DNA of 64,000 bases from Paenibacillus sp. An7 (GCF_009870785.1 NZ_WTWX01000006.1:118170-182169), one strand, 5' to 3'; counted from the first letter of the stretch, positions 53,074 to 62,929 are shown. Notes: generated by a model not told the origin, from the sequence alone. Numbers and translations are program-made.

Positions 53074-54810
53074 ATGGCCCTAGTGTTTACTTATTTACGG
53101 AAATACCGGGTAGCCGCAATCGCTGCACTCTTTATGCTGCTGCTCGAGCTTATGGTAGAACTGATTCAACCTTATCTCATTCAGAAGATTATTGATGATG
53201 GAATTCAGCAGGAGAACCTGAGCGTGGTATGGACATGGGGCGGATTTTTGCTGGGTAGTGCGGTAATCGCCTTTGTAGCAGGGATTTCGAGTTCTTTTTA
53301 TGCAGCGCATGCCAGTCAGGGTTTTGGGTCGGATCTTAGGGAAGCTTTGTACGAAAAAGTGCAGGCATTTTCTTACGCAGTTTTCAACCGTTTTGCTACA
53401 TCTTCACTTATTATTCGGCTTACTGGAGACATTACACAAATTCAAGACACGGTATTTATGAGTTTGCGCTTTGCAACAAGGTTACCGCTGGTTGTCATCG
53501 GCAGTGTGATTATGGCATTGATTGTCAACGTGAAATTGGGATTGTTTCTAGCGGTCACGGTGCCCATCCTGCTCATTTTTATTTTCTTCATTATGAAAAA
53601 GGTGTCGGTTCTCTTTAGGAATGTACAGAATCGGCTGGACGAAGTGAATGGAGTGGCGCAGGAAAACCTCATTGGTATACGGCTTATTCGTGTGTTTGTG
53701 CGTATGGGTCATGAGGTAGAACGATTTGGCCGTTCCATACATAAGTTAATGACTTCAACGATGTCAGCTCAGCGTCTCGCAGAGACAACCATGCCTTTTA
53801 TTATGCTTCTTATGAACGCAAGTGTTCTGCTCATCTTATGGTTTGGACGCAAAGAGATTGTCGTAACGGGCAGTGCTTCCCTCGGGGAAGTCGTCGCCGT
53901 GATCAACTATTCCGTTCGTACAATGGGAGCATTATCGATGCTGTCATGGATCGTAGCAACTTTCTCCCGGGCTAATGCTTCCGTAGACCGAATTCAGGAA
54001 GTCTTGCAAACGGATCAGGATGTGTACAATACCAAGGAGAGTACCAGTTCTCCCAGTCCTGCAACGTTACAAGGGACCATTGAGTACAGAGGCGTTCATT
54101 TTCATTATCCAGAAGGGGAGATGAATGTTCTAAGTGATATTACATTTCAGGCGAAGCCTGGTGAGCGGATTGCTATTATGGGTGCCACGGGATCGGGAAA
54201 AACTTCGCTAGTTCAGCTGCTCCTCAGGTTATATGAGCCAAATGAGGGGACAATTACGATTCAGGGTCAGAATATTCAAGAGATACCGGTGGAACAACTT
54301 CGAGACGCGATTGGTTACGTACCGCAGGAAGCGGTCCTGTTTACCGGTTCCGTACGTGACAATATCGCTTGGGGCAATCAGAGTGCCAGCCTTGAGGAAA
54401 TGGAAGAGGCTGCTCGCAAAGCTCAAATCCATGATACGATTCTCTCCTTGCCAAATGGCTACGATACCATGCTTGGGCAGCGGGGTGTCAACCTGTCAGG
54501 CGGACAAAAACAGCGTCTATCTATTGCTAGAGCACTCGTTCGTCATCCGCAAATTTTGATTCTCGATGACAGTACAAGTGCGCTCGATGTGAAGACGGAA
54601 GCTGCCCTTTTATATGAACTTAATGAATTATCTTGTACAACGTTTATTATTACGCAAAAAATATCATCTACTTTATCTGCAGATCTCATTTTACTGCTTG
54701 ATGAAGGAAGACTGATTGCGAGTGGTACACATGAGCAGTTGCTTTTAGAATCATCTCTATATCGCCGGATCTATGAATCCCAGTACGGACAGGAGGCGCA
54801 GCATGCTTAA
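53074..54810 (+). CDS. ABC exporter half-transporter with degenerate ATP site
   Basis: A 578-residue type IV ABC half-exporter. GGAGG at 53062 selects ATG 53074. Six N-terminal helices are followed by an ATPase domain: GATGSGKTSLVQ, LSGGQKQRLSIARA and ILILDDSTSALD. The residue after the Walker B aspartate is Asp instead of the catalytic Glu, and the H-loop histidine is replaced (IITQKIS). This is the degenerate subunit of a heterodimer like BmrC/YheI or LmrC. It overlaps the partner gene by 8 bases. Substrate probably drugs or lipids. Confidence 0.9.
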   Translation: MALVFTYLRKYRVAAIAALFMLLLELMVELIQPYLIQKIIDDGIQQENLSVVWTWGGFLLGSAVIAFVAGISSSFYAAHASQGFGSDLREALYEKVQAFSYAVFNRFATSSLIIRLTGDITQIQDTVFMSLRFATRLPLVVIGSVIMALIVNVKLGLFLAVTVPILLIFIFFIMKKVSVLFRNVQNRLDEVNGVAQENLIGIRLIRVFVRMGHEVERFGRSIHKLMTSTMSAQRLAETTMPFIMLLMNASVLLILWFGRKEIVVTGSASLGEVVAVINYSVRTMGALSMLSWIVATFSRANASVDRIQEVLQTDQDVYNTKESTSSPSPATLQGTIEYRGVHFHYPEGEMNVLSDITFQAKPGERIAIMGATGSGKTSLVQLLLRLYEPNEGTITIQGQNIQEIPVEQLRDAIGYVPQEAVLFTGSVRDNIAWGNQSASLEEMEEAARKAQIHDTILSLPNGYDTMLGQRGVNLSGGQKQRLSIARALVRHPQILILDDSTSALDVKTEAALLYELNELSCTTFIITQKISSTLSADLILLLDEGRLIASGTHEQLLLESSLYRRIYESQYGQEAQHA

Positions 54811-56644
54811 ACAACTAGCCGAACCATTTCGTCAGGAGCGTTCCGAGGCACTGAAGGATACAAATCAGCTTGGACAGGGAACCCGAAAAAAAGCAGTCAA
54901 AGCGAAAAATTGGTCGTGGACACTGCGCCGAATCTGGGATTACCTTGCAAAAAGAAGGCTGAAGCTGATTCTCGTACTTGTTATGGTCGTTCTCACTTCT
55001 GCGTTAGCACTGCTTGGACCGTACCTTATTGGTACGGCGGTAGATACGTATCTCGCGGGAGAGGGAGATCGTACATGGGTGTACTTTTTGGTGGCACTCG
55101 GCGGAGTCTATCTTCTTCATCCACTCTTTGCTTTCTTGCAGAATATTTGGATGATTGAAGTGGCTCAGGAAACGGTATACCGGATGCGACATGATTTATT
55201 TGAACATCTTCATAGACTGCCTATTCCTTTCTTCGGTAAACGTCAGCAAGGCGAGATTATGAGCAGACTGACGAACGATATTGAAAATGTCAGTGCAACC
55301 TTGAATGGTTCCATTACTCAGATTACATCCAGCATTTTGACACTCGCAGGGGTTGTTATTGTCATGCTGACACTGAGCCCGCTGCTCACGTTGCTTACTT
55401 TTACCGTCGTACCTTTGATGGCCCTAGGTATGCGCTGGATTACAAAACGGACAGGACCTTTGTTTAAGGAGCGTCAGCGTAATTTGGGAGAACTGAACGG
55501 ATATATTGAAGAAACCTTATCCGGACAGCGGATTATTAAAGCTTTTTCTCAGGAGGAACGAGTTCTTACTGCGTTTAAAGAGCGCAATGATCGAATTCGT
55601 CTATCTGGTTTCTGGGCCCAGACGATATCTGGTTTTATTCCCAAGCTGATGAATGGGCTGAATAATCTTAGTTTTGCCATTATTGCAGGGATTGGCGGGA
55701 TTATGGCGATCTCAGGTTCGATTAGTGTTGGGGTCATTATTATTTTCGCTGAGTATGCTCGGCAGTTTACAAGACCGCTGAATGACCTGGCTAACCAGTG
55801 GAATACGATCTTATCTGCGATTGCAGGGGCGGAGCGAGTCTTTGAAATTATGGATGAAGACCCTGAGGTAATAGATGAAGCTGGAGCTAAGAAACTCGAC
55901 CATGTAGAAGGTGCAGTGAAGTTTGAACATGTCTCTTTTGGCTATGAAGAAAAGGGAACTACTCTTCAGGATATTTCTTTTGAAGCCAAACCAGGGGAAA
56001 TGATTGCACTTGTTGGACCTACAGGGGCAGGTAAAACCACGCTGATTCAGTTAATTTCGAGGTTTTATAGTCCTGATCAAGGAACGATTACCGTAGATGG
56101 TCAGGATGTAACGACCATACAGCGGAAGAGTCTGCGCTCTCATATGGCTTTTGTACTGCAAGATTCATTCCTTTTTGAGGGAACGATTCGTGAAAATATC
56201 CGCTATGGTCGCTTGGACGCTAGCGATGAAGAAGTAGAGGAAGCGGCAAAGATGGCGAATGCTCATTCTTTTATTACTAGACTTAAGAACGGCTACGACC
56301 AAGTACTTCATGCTGATGGGAGCGGGATTAGTCAGGGTCAAAAGCAACTGCTCGCTATTGCCCGGGCAATGCTCGCGAATCCTGCTATGCTTGTTCTTGA
56401 TGAAGCGACCAGCAGTATTGATACGGTAACGGAGATTAAGATTCAAGAAGGATTGCAGCGCCTGATGCAGGGCAGAACCAGCTTTGTTATTGCTCACAGG
56501 CTGAATACAATTCGTCAGGCTGACAAAATCCTTGTGATGCAGCATGGAAAGCTGATTGAACAAGGGTCGCATGAGGAGTTGCTGGGGGAGGATGGATTTT
56601 ATAGTGAGTTGTATCATGCGCAGCTGAAAAAGAACGTGGTGTAA
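54803..56644 (+). CDS. ABC exporter half-transporter, catalytic partner
   Basis: A 613-residue half-exporter beginning at ATG 54803 after AGGAGG. A 50-residue polar N-terminal extension precedes six helices. The ATPase has GPTGAGKTTLIQ, Walker B MLVLDEATSSID with the catalytic Glu, and H-loop VIAHRLNTI, but its signature is ISQGQKQ in place of LSGGQ. Together with the previous subunit this leaves one full and one degenerate ATP site, as in BmrC/BmrD. A heterodimeric multidrug-type exporter is the most likely product. Confidence 0.9.
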   Translation: MLKQLAEPFRQERSEALKDTNQLGQGTRKKAVKAKNWSWTLRRIWDYLAKRRLKLILVLVMVVLTSALALLGPYLIGTAVDTYLAGEGDRTWVYFLVALGGVYLLHPLFAFLQNIWMIEVAQETVYRMRHDLFEHLHRLPIPFFGKRQQGEIMSRLTNDIENVSATLNGSITQITSSILTLAGVVIVMLTLSPLLTLLTFTVVPLMALGMRWITKRTGPLFKERQRNLGELNGYIEETLSGQRIIKAFSQEERVLTAFKERNDRIRLSGFWAQTISGFIPKLMNGLNNLSFAIIAGIGGIMAISGSISVGVIIIFAEYARQFTRPLNDLANQWNTILSAIAGAERVFEIMDEDPEVIDEAGAKKLDHVEGAVKFEHVSFGYEEKGTTLQDISFEAKPGEMIALVGPTGAGKTTLIQLISRFYSPDQGTITVDGQDVTTIQRKSLRSHMAFVLQDSFLFEGTIRENIRYGRLDASDEEVEEAAKMANAHSFITRLKNGYDQVLHADGSGISQGQKQLLAIARAMLANPAMLVLDEATSSIDTVTEIKIQEGLQRLMQGRTSFVIAHRLNTIRQADKILVMQHGKLIEQGSHEELLGEDGFYSELYHAQLKKNVV

Positions 56645-56652
56645 GGGTGATA

Positions 56653-57156
56653 GCGTAAGTGGAATGGGAGTACGGTGTTCGCGAGCTCTGTGATTGGCGT
56701 AAGTGGGATGGGAGTACGGTGTTCACGAGCCCTGTGCTCCACTTGTTTTGTCTGGACGAGGTATTGCTCCGAAGTAGGAGGTCCAGCCAAAGCCAAAAGT
56801 CGCCCAGATCTCGAGATCACCTAAATCCCTGAAGTTACGCTTTTGGAGTCTGCAAAGTAGAGAGGGAAAACAGCTCCCCCTGATACGGGGGTGGGCAGGG
56901 GACGACGTTGCTTTTTATTTGAAGCAACGTATCTAAGGAAGGACTTGATTACTTGTTCGTGAAAGAGGAGTACGGTGTTCTGTGATTAGCGTAAGTGGGA
57001 TGGGAGTACGGTGTTCACGAGCTCTGTGCTCCGCTTGTTTTGACTGGACGAGGTAATGCTCCGAAGTAGGAGGTCCAGCCAAAGCCAAAAGTCACCCAGA
57101 TCTTGATCACCTAAATCCCTGAAGTTACGCTTTTGGAGTCTGCAAAGTAGAGAGGG
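56653..57156. repeat. Two-copy structured direct repeat of about 190-200 bp
   Basis: Copy 1 spans about 56667-56866 and copy 2 about 56967-57156. They differ by about seven substitutions and by deletions of 8 and 2 bases in copy 2. A shorter 44-base unit (GCGTAAGTGG...CTGTG) is repeated in tandem at 56653 and 56697. Each copy can fold: CTGGAC/GTCCAG enclosing CTCC/GGAG, and CCAAAAG/CTTTTGG enclosing a GATC-rich palindrome. Between the copies are hairpins CCCCT/GGGGG (56876-56891) and ACGTTGCTT/AAGCAACGT (56905-56930). No coding potential was accepted. Confidence 0.85.
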
Positions 57157-57180
57157 GAGTTCATCATCATAAAATTCTGT

Positions 57181-57582
57181 ATGAATAGCCTGATTTTTTT
57201 ATTATTCTTTGGATTAGTAGCTTGTGGAGATGATCTTTACCCTAACCCCAAGTTACCTACACCCGATCAGGTAATACGAGATGCTGAGATATCAGCCTCC
57301 AATATTTTATTAGGTGCTGCAGCAGAGAAGGATGAAAAAATCCTTTTAACCCCTATAATTATGGACGAATGGGAAGTGAAATTCACAGAAGGAAAAGCAA
57401 AACTGGAAGCGGAGATCACTGCTATTATAGGCGATGACCTGTGGGTTTCAGATATGGAAAAAACAATTACAGTTCATTACGGGGTGAACGAATCCACTCA
57501 GTGGGAAGTTCAAGGAGTAGATGTGGATGATCCTGTTATTCATGTAATACCGCGTAGTCAACAAACAGCAGAATCTTTTTAA
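57181..57582 (+). CDS. Putative lipoprotein of unknown function
   Basis: A 133-residue protein with a short signal (NSLIFLLFFGLVAC) and lipobox LVAC. The mature domain is acidic. ATG 57181 has no ribosome site at normal distance: GAGGGGAG lies about 20 bases upstream, and the codon nearest to it in frame is ATA AAA TTC, as if an ATG had been lost. The repeat element ends only 25 bases upstream, so it may have altered the start region. No family recognised. Confidence 0.5.
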   Translation: MNSLIFLLFFGLVACGDDLYPNPKLPTPDQVIRDAEISASNILLGAAAEKDEKILLTPIIMDEWEVKFTEGKAKLEAEITAIIGDDLWVSDMEKTITVHYGVNESTQWEVQGVDVDDPVIHVIPRSQQTAESF

Positions 57583-57632
57583 ATTTTTCTAGGTGGTTTA
57601 GTATGACATTATATGTGTTGAATAAAACAATG

Positions 57633-57665
57633 AGGCAGCCGATAGAACATCGACTGCTTTTTCAT
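57633..57665 (+). terminator. Rho-independent terminator
   Basis: AGGCAGCCGAT/ATCGACTGCTT hairpin and T5, ahead of the peptide-sensing module. Confidence 0.8.
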
Positions 57666-57691
57666 TTTTTAAATAGAAGGAGGTCACTTTG

Positions 57692-58375
57692 ATGGAGTTT
57701 ACTATATTCGTAGTTGAAGATGATCATGCGTTATTTGAAGCGCTCAAAACAGGGCTGGAATCTTGGGCGTTTCGTGTGACAAGACCGAGTGATTTTGAAG
57801 AAGTCATGCATTCGTTTCTTGATCAGCAACCTCATCTTGTTATCATGGACATCACACTCCCTAAATTTGATGGTTTTCATTGGTGCAGAGAAATTCGCTC
57901 CGTATCCGAGGTGCCTATCATTTTCCTATCCTCACGCGATCATCCCTTAGATATGGTCATGGCGCTGAATATGGGGGCAGACGATTTCGTCCAGAAGCCA
58001 TTTCATACCGATGTGCTCTATGCCAAAATCCAAGCTATTCTTCGCAGAACGTATGCTTACGGAGACAGCCAGACAGATGTTCTTGAATGGAACGCTGCTT
58101 TGATTGATTTAAAAAGAGGCCTTATCCGGAACTCAGACGCGGAAGCAGACTTAACAAAAAATGAATTCTTCTTGTTGATTGCGCTGGTGAAGGAAAACAA
58201 TGTTGTGATCTCACGAGATGACTTGATCCGTAAGCTATGGGAAGACGAGCAGTTCGTGAACGACAATACCCTCACCGCGAATATCACTCGTTTGCGGCAA
58301 AAATTAGAACCGCTTGGACTTTCAGATGCAATTGTGACAAAGAAAGGGATGGGTTATATGGCCGTCACTTTATAA
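57692..58375 (+). CDS. yxdJ: Bce/Yxd-type response regulator
   Basis: A 227-residue OmpR-family regulator with GGAGGT seven bases before ATG 57692. Receiver Asp53 in LVIMDITLPKFDGF, conserved Lys in FVQKPFH, and a winged-helix domain (LTKNEFFLLIALVKENNVVISRDDLIRKLWEDEQFVNDNTL) ending in VTKKGMGYMA. These are typical of BceR-like regulators of peptide-resistance transporters. The order regulator, kinase, ATPase, permease, YxeA-like protein equals Bacillus yxdJKLM-yxeA, hence the symbol, which is tentative. Confidence 0.85.
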   Translation: MEFTIFVVEDDHALFEALKTGLESWAFRVTRPSDFEEVMHSFLDQQPHLVIMDITLPKFDGFHWCREIRSVSEVPIIFLSSRDHPLDMVMALNMGADDFVQKPFHTDVLYAKIQAILRRTYAYGDSQTDVLEWNAALIDLKRGLIRNSDAEADLTKNEFFLLIALVKENNVVISRDDLIRKLWEDEQFVNDNTLTANITRLRQKLEPLGLSDAIVTKKGMGYMAVTL

Positions 58376-58389
58376 GGAGGGAAAGTGCA

Positions 58390-59442
58390 ATGTTAATCCA
58401 TTATATCGGTTCTAGAAAAAGCTGGATTTTGCTGTTTGCCGGACTGCTCGGCTTAACCGATCTACTTATCTTTATCGAGCAAGGAATAAGCGTGGAATTT
58501 ACATCTCTCCTTTATTTAAATGCTCTTTATATCATTTTATTTCTTGTTTTTTTTCTATGGCGTTACAAGAAAGAAACTAAATATGTAGCAGCGGTATTGA
58601 AGTTACAAGAAGTTATGGACTCGGACTGGGTTGAGAGCCTCCCCGAACCCGATAATGAACTGGATCGCATAACGAACGATGTATTACGAGAGGCTGCCTA
58701 CCAGTTCAAACGTAAGCTAGCTCAATCTAAACAAGCCCAAATGATCGAAAATGATTTTACTGCCTCCTGGATTCATGAGGTGAAAACCCCTCTTACCGCT
58801 ATGAAACTGATTTTAGATGCTCGAACACGAAAAAGTGACCCAGACTTACGTAGACTGGAATCAGAATGGTTGCGAATTCATTTGCTCATAGACCGTCAGT
58901 TGTATATGTCGCGACTTCCTGCCTTGGAATCGGACTACATGCTTGAACAAGTATCTATACAGCGCCTTGCTGCAGAAGAAATCCGGGAACTGGCTCCCTG
59001 GTGTATGGAGAAAAATTTGGCGGTCAGCATCGAAGGAGAAGATGCCATGGTCGTTACAGACCGTAAATGGTGCCGGTTTATCATCCGGCAATTATTGACG
59101 AATGCCATTAAATACAGTCCCGAAGACAAGGCGATTACATTCATGACAACGGTGACGGAAAAACAGAGAGTTATCCTAGATTTAATTGACGAAGGTCCAG
59201 GGATACAACCGCATGATCTACCTCGTATTTTCGATAAAGGATTTACAGGCGAGAATGGAAGAATTCACAATGCTGCTACGGGACTCGGACTCTATCTTGC
59301 CCAAACGGTAGCAGAGAAAATAGGCGTTGCACTTGATGTCCTGCCAGGTCAGACGTTAGGTACAACGATGCGCATCACTTTTTCAGATCCCAATGCATTC
59401 GAAACGATTAGAAGAGGACAAGAGAACAATATTCCGTTATAA
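58390..59442 (+). CDS. yxdK: Intramembrane-sensing histidine kinase, BceS-like
   Basis: A 350-residue kinase starting at ATG 58390 after AAGGAGG. Two helices (about residues 11-29 and 37-57) are joined by a very short loop, so it has no sensor domain of its own; BceS-type kinases instead read the activity of the partner transporter. Phospho-acceptor His129 is in SWIHEVKTPLTAMK; ATPase motifs are LLTNAIKYS, DEGPGI and ATGLGLYL. Its stop codon is at the edge of a terminator. Confidence 0.9.
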   Translation: MLIHYIGSRKSWILLFAGLLGLTDLLIFIEQGISVEFTSLLYLNALYIILFLVFFLWRYKKETKYVAAVLKLQEVMDSDWVESLPEPDNELDRITNDVLREAAYQFKRKLAQSKQAQMIENDFTASWIHEVKTPLTAMKLILDARTRKSDPDLRRLESEWLRIHLLIDRQLYMSRLPALESDYMLEQVSIQRLAAEEIRELAPWCMEKNLAVSIEGEDAMVVTDRKWCRFIIRQLLTNAIKYSPEDKAITFMTTVTEKQRVILDLIDEGPGIQPHDLPRIFDKGFTGENGRIHNAATGLGLYLAQTVAEKIGVALDVLPGQTLGTTMRITFSDPNAFETIRRGQENNIPL

Positions 59443-59474
59443 GCAGCCAAGATCATTTCTTGACTGCTTTTTTC
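59441..59474 (+). terminator. Terminator separating regulator-kinase from transporter genes
   Basis: AAGCAGCCAAGA (59441-59452) against TCTTGACTGCTT (59458-59469), one mismatch, T6. Confidence 0.85.
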
Positions 59475-59480
59475 ATGAAC

Positions 59481-59565
59481 GTGACGAATTTGTCATCTAC
59501 CTGCTCGGCTCGTCACCTAGAACGTACGACAGGTCGGGAGTTCAGGCGTACACTTAAGCTACAAT
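59481..59565 (+). promoter_or_regulatory. Candidate operator and promoter of the transporter genes
   Basis: TGACG-AATT-TGTCA at 59482-59495 is an inverted repeat with a 4-base spacer, close to the TNACA-N4-TGTNA binding pattern described for BceR-like regulators. Possible -10 boxes are TACACT (59549) and TACAAT (59560). Induction by the upstream two-component pair is expected. Confidence 0.5.
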
Positions 59566-59589
59566 CAAATTTGGGAGGTACAACAAAAC

Positions 59590-60375
59590 ATGAATGCATT
59601 GAATGAACAAGAAACCGTTTTACACGCTCGTAACGTTCATAAATCATATGGTTCAAAGGGCGGTGCCCAACAAGTATTAAGAGGAATCGATTTACGTGTT
59701 CTTCGCAAAGAATTTGTAGGGATTATGGGACCATCCGGTTCTGGGAAGACAACACTGCTGAATGTACTTGCGACGATAGACCGGACAACGGACGGCACGA
59801 TTTTAATCGAAAATGAAGATATCTCTACCATGAATAATACTGCTCTTTCGGCGTTCCGTCGTAACAAGCTCGGGTTCATCTTCCAAGATTACAATCTTCT
59901 TGACACCCTGACAGTAAAAGAAAATATCCTCCTGCCATTATCACTTAGCAAAATAAGCAAACAGCAGGCAGAGAACGAGTTCACAGCGATAGCAGATGTG
60001 TTAGGAATAGAGGAACTTTCGCAAAAATATCCGTTTGAAATATCAGGTGGACAAAAACAACGCACGGCAGCAGGCCGCGCCCTAATTCATAAGCCTTCCA
60101 TCATCTTTGCAGACGAGCCTACGGGTGCTTTAGATTCCAAGTCTGCTTCCTCGTTATTATCAGTAATGGAGGAGGTGAACCGGGAGAGAAAGGTCACGAT
60201 TATCATGGTCACGCATGATCCAGTCGCATCAAGTTACTGCAACCGTGTCGTTTTCTTAAAAGACGGGAAGATCTATTCCGAACTGTATCGCGGAGAAAAA
60301 TCTAGACAGTCGTTCTTTAAGGAGATCATTGATGTCCAGGCTGTCTTAGGGGGCGATCATATTGACAGTATTTGA
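59590..60375 (+). CDS. yxdL: Bce/Yxd-type ABC transporter ATPase
   Basis: A 261-residue ATPase of the MacB/LolD group. Walker [14 protein letters not shown]-loop [14 protein letters not shown], signature [14 protein letters not shown], Walker [13 protein letters not shown] and H-loop MVTHD are all present. GGGAGGT lies about 10 bases before ATG 59590. It pairs with the large permease downstream, whose start overlaps its last 14 bases. Together they detoxify cationic or cell-wall-active peptides and signal to the kinase. Confidence 0.92.
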   Translation: MNALNEQETVLHARNVHKSYGSKGGAQQVLRGIDLRVLRKEFVGIMGPSGSGKTTLLNVLATIDRTTDGTILIENEDISTMNNTALSAFRRNKLGFIFQDYNLLDTLTVKENILLPLSLSKISKQQAENEFTAIADVLGIEELSQKYPFEISGGQKQRTAAGRALIHKPSIIFADEPTGALDSKSASSLLSVMEEVNRERKVTIIMVTHDPVASSYCNRVVFLKDGKIYSELYRGEKSRQSFFKEIIDVQAVLGGDHIDSI

Positions 60376-62302
60376 ATTAGCACTTCGCAGCATGCGGCAA
60401 AATGTGAAGCATTACTATTTATATTTCTTCGCCTTAATTTTCAGTATGAGTCTGTTTTTCGTTTTCTCTTCCCTGCAGCACGATCAGCAGGTTCAGTCCA
60501 TGCTGCAATCTAGTGATCGATTTATGGTAGCTTTTCAGTCTGCAGCCATCATGCTTATTGTAATTATTATCATCTTCACCATCTCATCTAACCAAATTTT
60601 CCTACGCCGGCGCAGCCGTGAACTTGGATTGTATCAGCTGATCGGTCTCTCCAAAGGCTGGGTTGCTCGTTATTTAATCATTGAAAATGTACTGCTCGGT
60701 TTCGGTGCACTCATCGCAGGGATTATCTGCGGAGCGTTAGTATCGCGTCTGTTTGTCCTGATCTTAATGAAATTAGTTCGATTGGATGGACTGCCTGCCA
60801 TTGACTTTTCCTTACCCGCAACTTTTGATACGGCAATCGTCTTTGTTCTCGTCGTTGTGATTACTTCCATTCAGATGATACTCATGATCTATCGCAGTAC
60901 ACTGTTACGTTTATTTCAAGCTGATCAGCAGCCAGACTTATCCAGTCAACCACCGTCTAAATTAGCATCTATTCTTACAGCTATTTATGCCTTGCTTGGT
61001 ATTGTGCTTATTGGTTATGGCTATGAATTGTCGGGTCGAATGGTCGATGAACAGCTAACTTTAAATGCGCTATTGGTACTTGTATCTACGATAACAGGGA
61101 CATATCTATTGTTTCGGGTAACGATCCGGTGGTGCTTCTCTTGGCTTCGCAAACGGAAAAACGGGAATCTTGGCTTGTATAATAGCTTGTCACTTGCTCC
61201 GCTGATGCACCGAATGAAAGGGAATGCCAACTCGCTTACCTTGATTACTATATTGTCAGCATTAACAATTACCCTGGTAGCGATGGCTTATTCTGCTTAC
61301 TATTCTGCGGAACAAGAAACTCGAATGGCGATGCCCTATGACTTTTCATTTGAGAACAGACAGCAGGATGCAGAGTCGTTCACAACAGAGCTTGAACGCG
61401 AAGGGATTAACTTCCGCTATTCTCCAATTGAGGCGTTCCGAACGAATGGGGTTATTCTTAATCCGCTTGCTGAATCCAGCCGCATAGAGAGAAACTTGTT
61501 ATGGCTTCCAGCTGAACAGCTTCAAAGAGCAGGGAAAAAGTTATCCGTACCTTCATACGGAGAGGCTGTAGAGTACAATGTTTATGCTTCTACCGCATTT
61601 GACGACGGCGATTTTTCAAAACGGTATCCAACAAAAATTGAATTGGAGTCAAATGAAGAGATAGACAGCTATCTGTTAAAAAAAGTGGTCGTGGAAAGTC
61701 TCGTGAATTCAAATATATCTGGTAGTCAGCTTTTAGTATCTGAAAATACGTTCAAAGAACTTGAGGAACGCATGTCTAGTACTGCCGGTTACGAGAGAGT
61801 ACAGTTAGATACGTACCGTGTTCCAGACATAGGAGAACTTGCTTTAGCTTCTTCTCTATATCAGAAATATAATCAGGATGAATATTATTCGACCGATTTC
61901 TATTCACGATATAAACAAGCTCTTGAGCTTTCTGGACTGTTTATTTTTATAGCAGCTTTTCTGGGACTTGCATTTCTTGCTTCTACCGGCAGCATCCTCT
62001 ATTTCAAACAAATGACGGAGGCTGAGCAGGAAAAACAGAGCTTTAAGACGCTTCGGCAGCTTGGATTTGACGAGAGGATGATCATGAAGGGCATTGCGCG
62101 AAAGCAGATGGTTGTGTTTCTTTTCCCACTGTTTATTGGTGTGCTGCATTCGATCTTTGCGATTAAAGCTGCTTCATTCATTATTATTTCAGACATTACC
62201 ATTCCAGTCGTTATTTCAATAGGTGCCTATACAGCTATCTATTTTCTGTTTGCTCTCTTCACGCTAGGTTACTACCGGAAGATTGTTAGAAATGTTATGT
62301 AA
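60362..62302 (+). CDS. yxdM: Bce/Yxd-type ABC permease (FtsX-like)
   Basis: A 646-residue permease starting at TTG 60362 behind AGGGGG. The N-terminus [32 protein letters not shown] is typical of the family. About ten helices are arranged as 1 + 3 + 2 + 1, then an extracellular domain of roughly 200 residues (about 320-520), then three more. [25 protein letters not shown] and [22 protein letters not shown] are FtsX-type coupling loops. The external domain defines peptide recognition. Confidence 0.92.
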   Translation: MTVFELALRSMRQNVKHYYLYFFALIFSMSLFFVFSSLQHDQQVQSMLQSSDRFMVAFQSAAIMLIVIIIIFTISSNQIFLRRRSRELGLYQLIGLSKGWVARYLIIENVLLGFGALIAGIICGALVSRLFVLILMKLVRLDGLPAIDFSLPATFDTAIVFVLVVVITSIQMILMIYRSTLLRLFQADQQPDLSSQPPSKLASILTAIYALLGIVLIGYGYELSGRMVDEQLTLNALLVLVSTITGTYLLFRVTIRWCFSWLRKRKNGNLGLYNSLSLAPLMHRMKGNANSLTLITILSALTITLVAMAYSAYYSAEQETRMAMPYDFSFENRQQDAESFTTELEREGINFRYSPIEAFRTNGVILNPLAESSRIERNLLWLPAEQLQRAGKKLSVPSYGEAVEYNVYASTAFDDGDFSKRYPTKIELESNEEIDSYLLKKVVVESLVNSNISGSQLLVSENTFKELEERMSSTAGYERVQLDTYRVPDIGELALASSLYQKYNQDEYYSTDFYSRYKQALELSGLFIFIAAFLGLAFLASTGSILYFKQMTEAEQEKQSFKTLRQLGFDERMIMKGIARKQMVVFLFPLFIGVLHSIFAIKAASFIIISDITIPVVISIGAYTAIYFLFALFTLGYYRKIVRNVM

Positions 62303-62328
62303 TAAAAACGATGAACGGAGGTATATTC

Positions 62329-62670
62329 ATGAAAAAAACAGTTGCTTTTATTCTGGTCTTTGCAGTGATTTGCTCAGGTCTATATATAGCATACAAACGG
62401 GATTTCGATCAGTTCAATCCGCTATATAAAGAGCAGTATGTATATGCAGCAATTACGAAGCCAGGTAAAATCGAAGGTAAAGAAGAACGCATACGCTACA
62501 GATATAATCTGACAGGTGCCACAGCGCAGGGTGAGAAGAAGAAGATTACTTTTTCTTCAAGTAAAGAACTGGAACAGAATACCTATGTTAGAGTGCTCTC
62601 CAAGGGAGCATATACGAGAGAATGGATTTTAATAAAAAAAGAAGATATTCCAAATCAGGTTTTAAAATAG
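62329..62670 (+). CDS. yxeA: YxeA family protein
   Basis: A 113-residue secreted or membrane-anchored protein. GGAGGT seven bases upstream selects ATG 62329. The N-terminal helix KTVAFILVFAVICSGLYIA is followed by RDFDQFNPLYKEQYVYAAI, RYRYNLTGATAQGEKKKITFSSS and TYVRVLSKGAY, the DUF1093/YxeA pattern. It is genetically linked to peptide-detoxification ABC transporters in Bacillus and here lies 26 bases after the permease. Confidence 0.88.
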   Translation: MKKTVAFILVFAVICSGLYIAYKRDFDQFNPLYKEQYVYAAITKPGKIEGKEERIRYRYNLTGATAQGEKKKITFSSSKELEQNTYVRVLSKGAYTREWILIKKEDIPNQVLK

Positions 62671-62770
62671 GTGATTGAGGATCGTATAGGTAGATGTGAG
62701 ATGAGATTATGAGTAGATCACAGAAAAAAATGCTATCCAAAGTAAATTTAAATGGATATCTAATCTATGG

Positions 62771-62803
62771 GCCTGTCTCTATATAGATAGGCTCCGTTTT
62801 TTT
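62771..62803 (+). terminator. Terminator of the transporter operon
   Basis: GCCTGTCT (62771-62778) against AGATAGGC (62785-62792), followed by T7. Confidence 0.85.
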
Positions 62804-62929
62804 ATACTCACAGCAGCTTGACAAAATAATAACCTGATAGATCATTCATTTAACTAACGGGCGGTTTGGCGTAACCATATTCTTTTTGTTTATCGTTACT
62901 AATAATAGAGGGGGGATTAATATTATAAG

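Noticed and set aside
56487..56820. Minus-strand frames across the repeat element
   Set aside because: They overlap the ABC exporter gene, repeat with the element itself and have no ribosome site; low-complexity wording such as PYSHSTYAIT argues against real protein.
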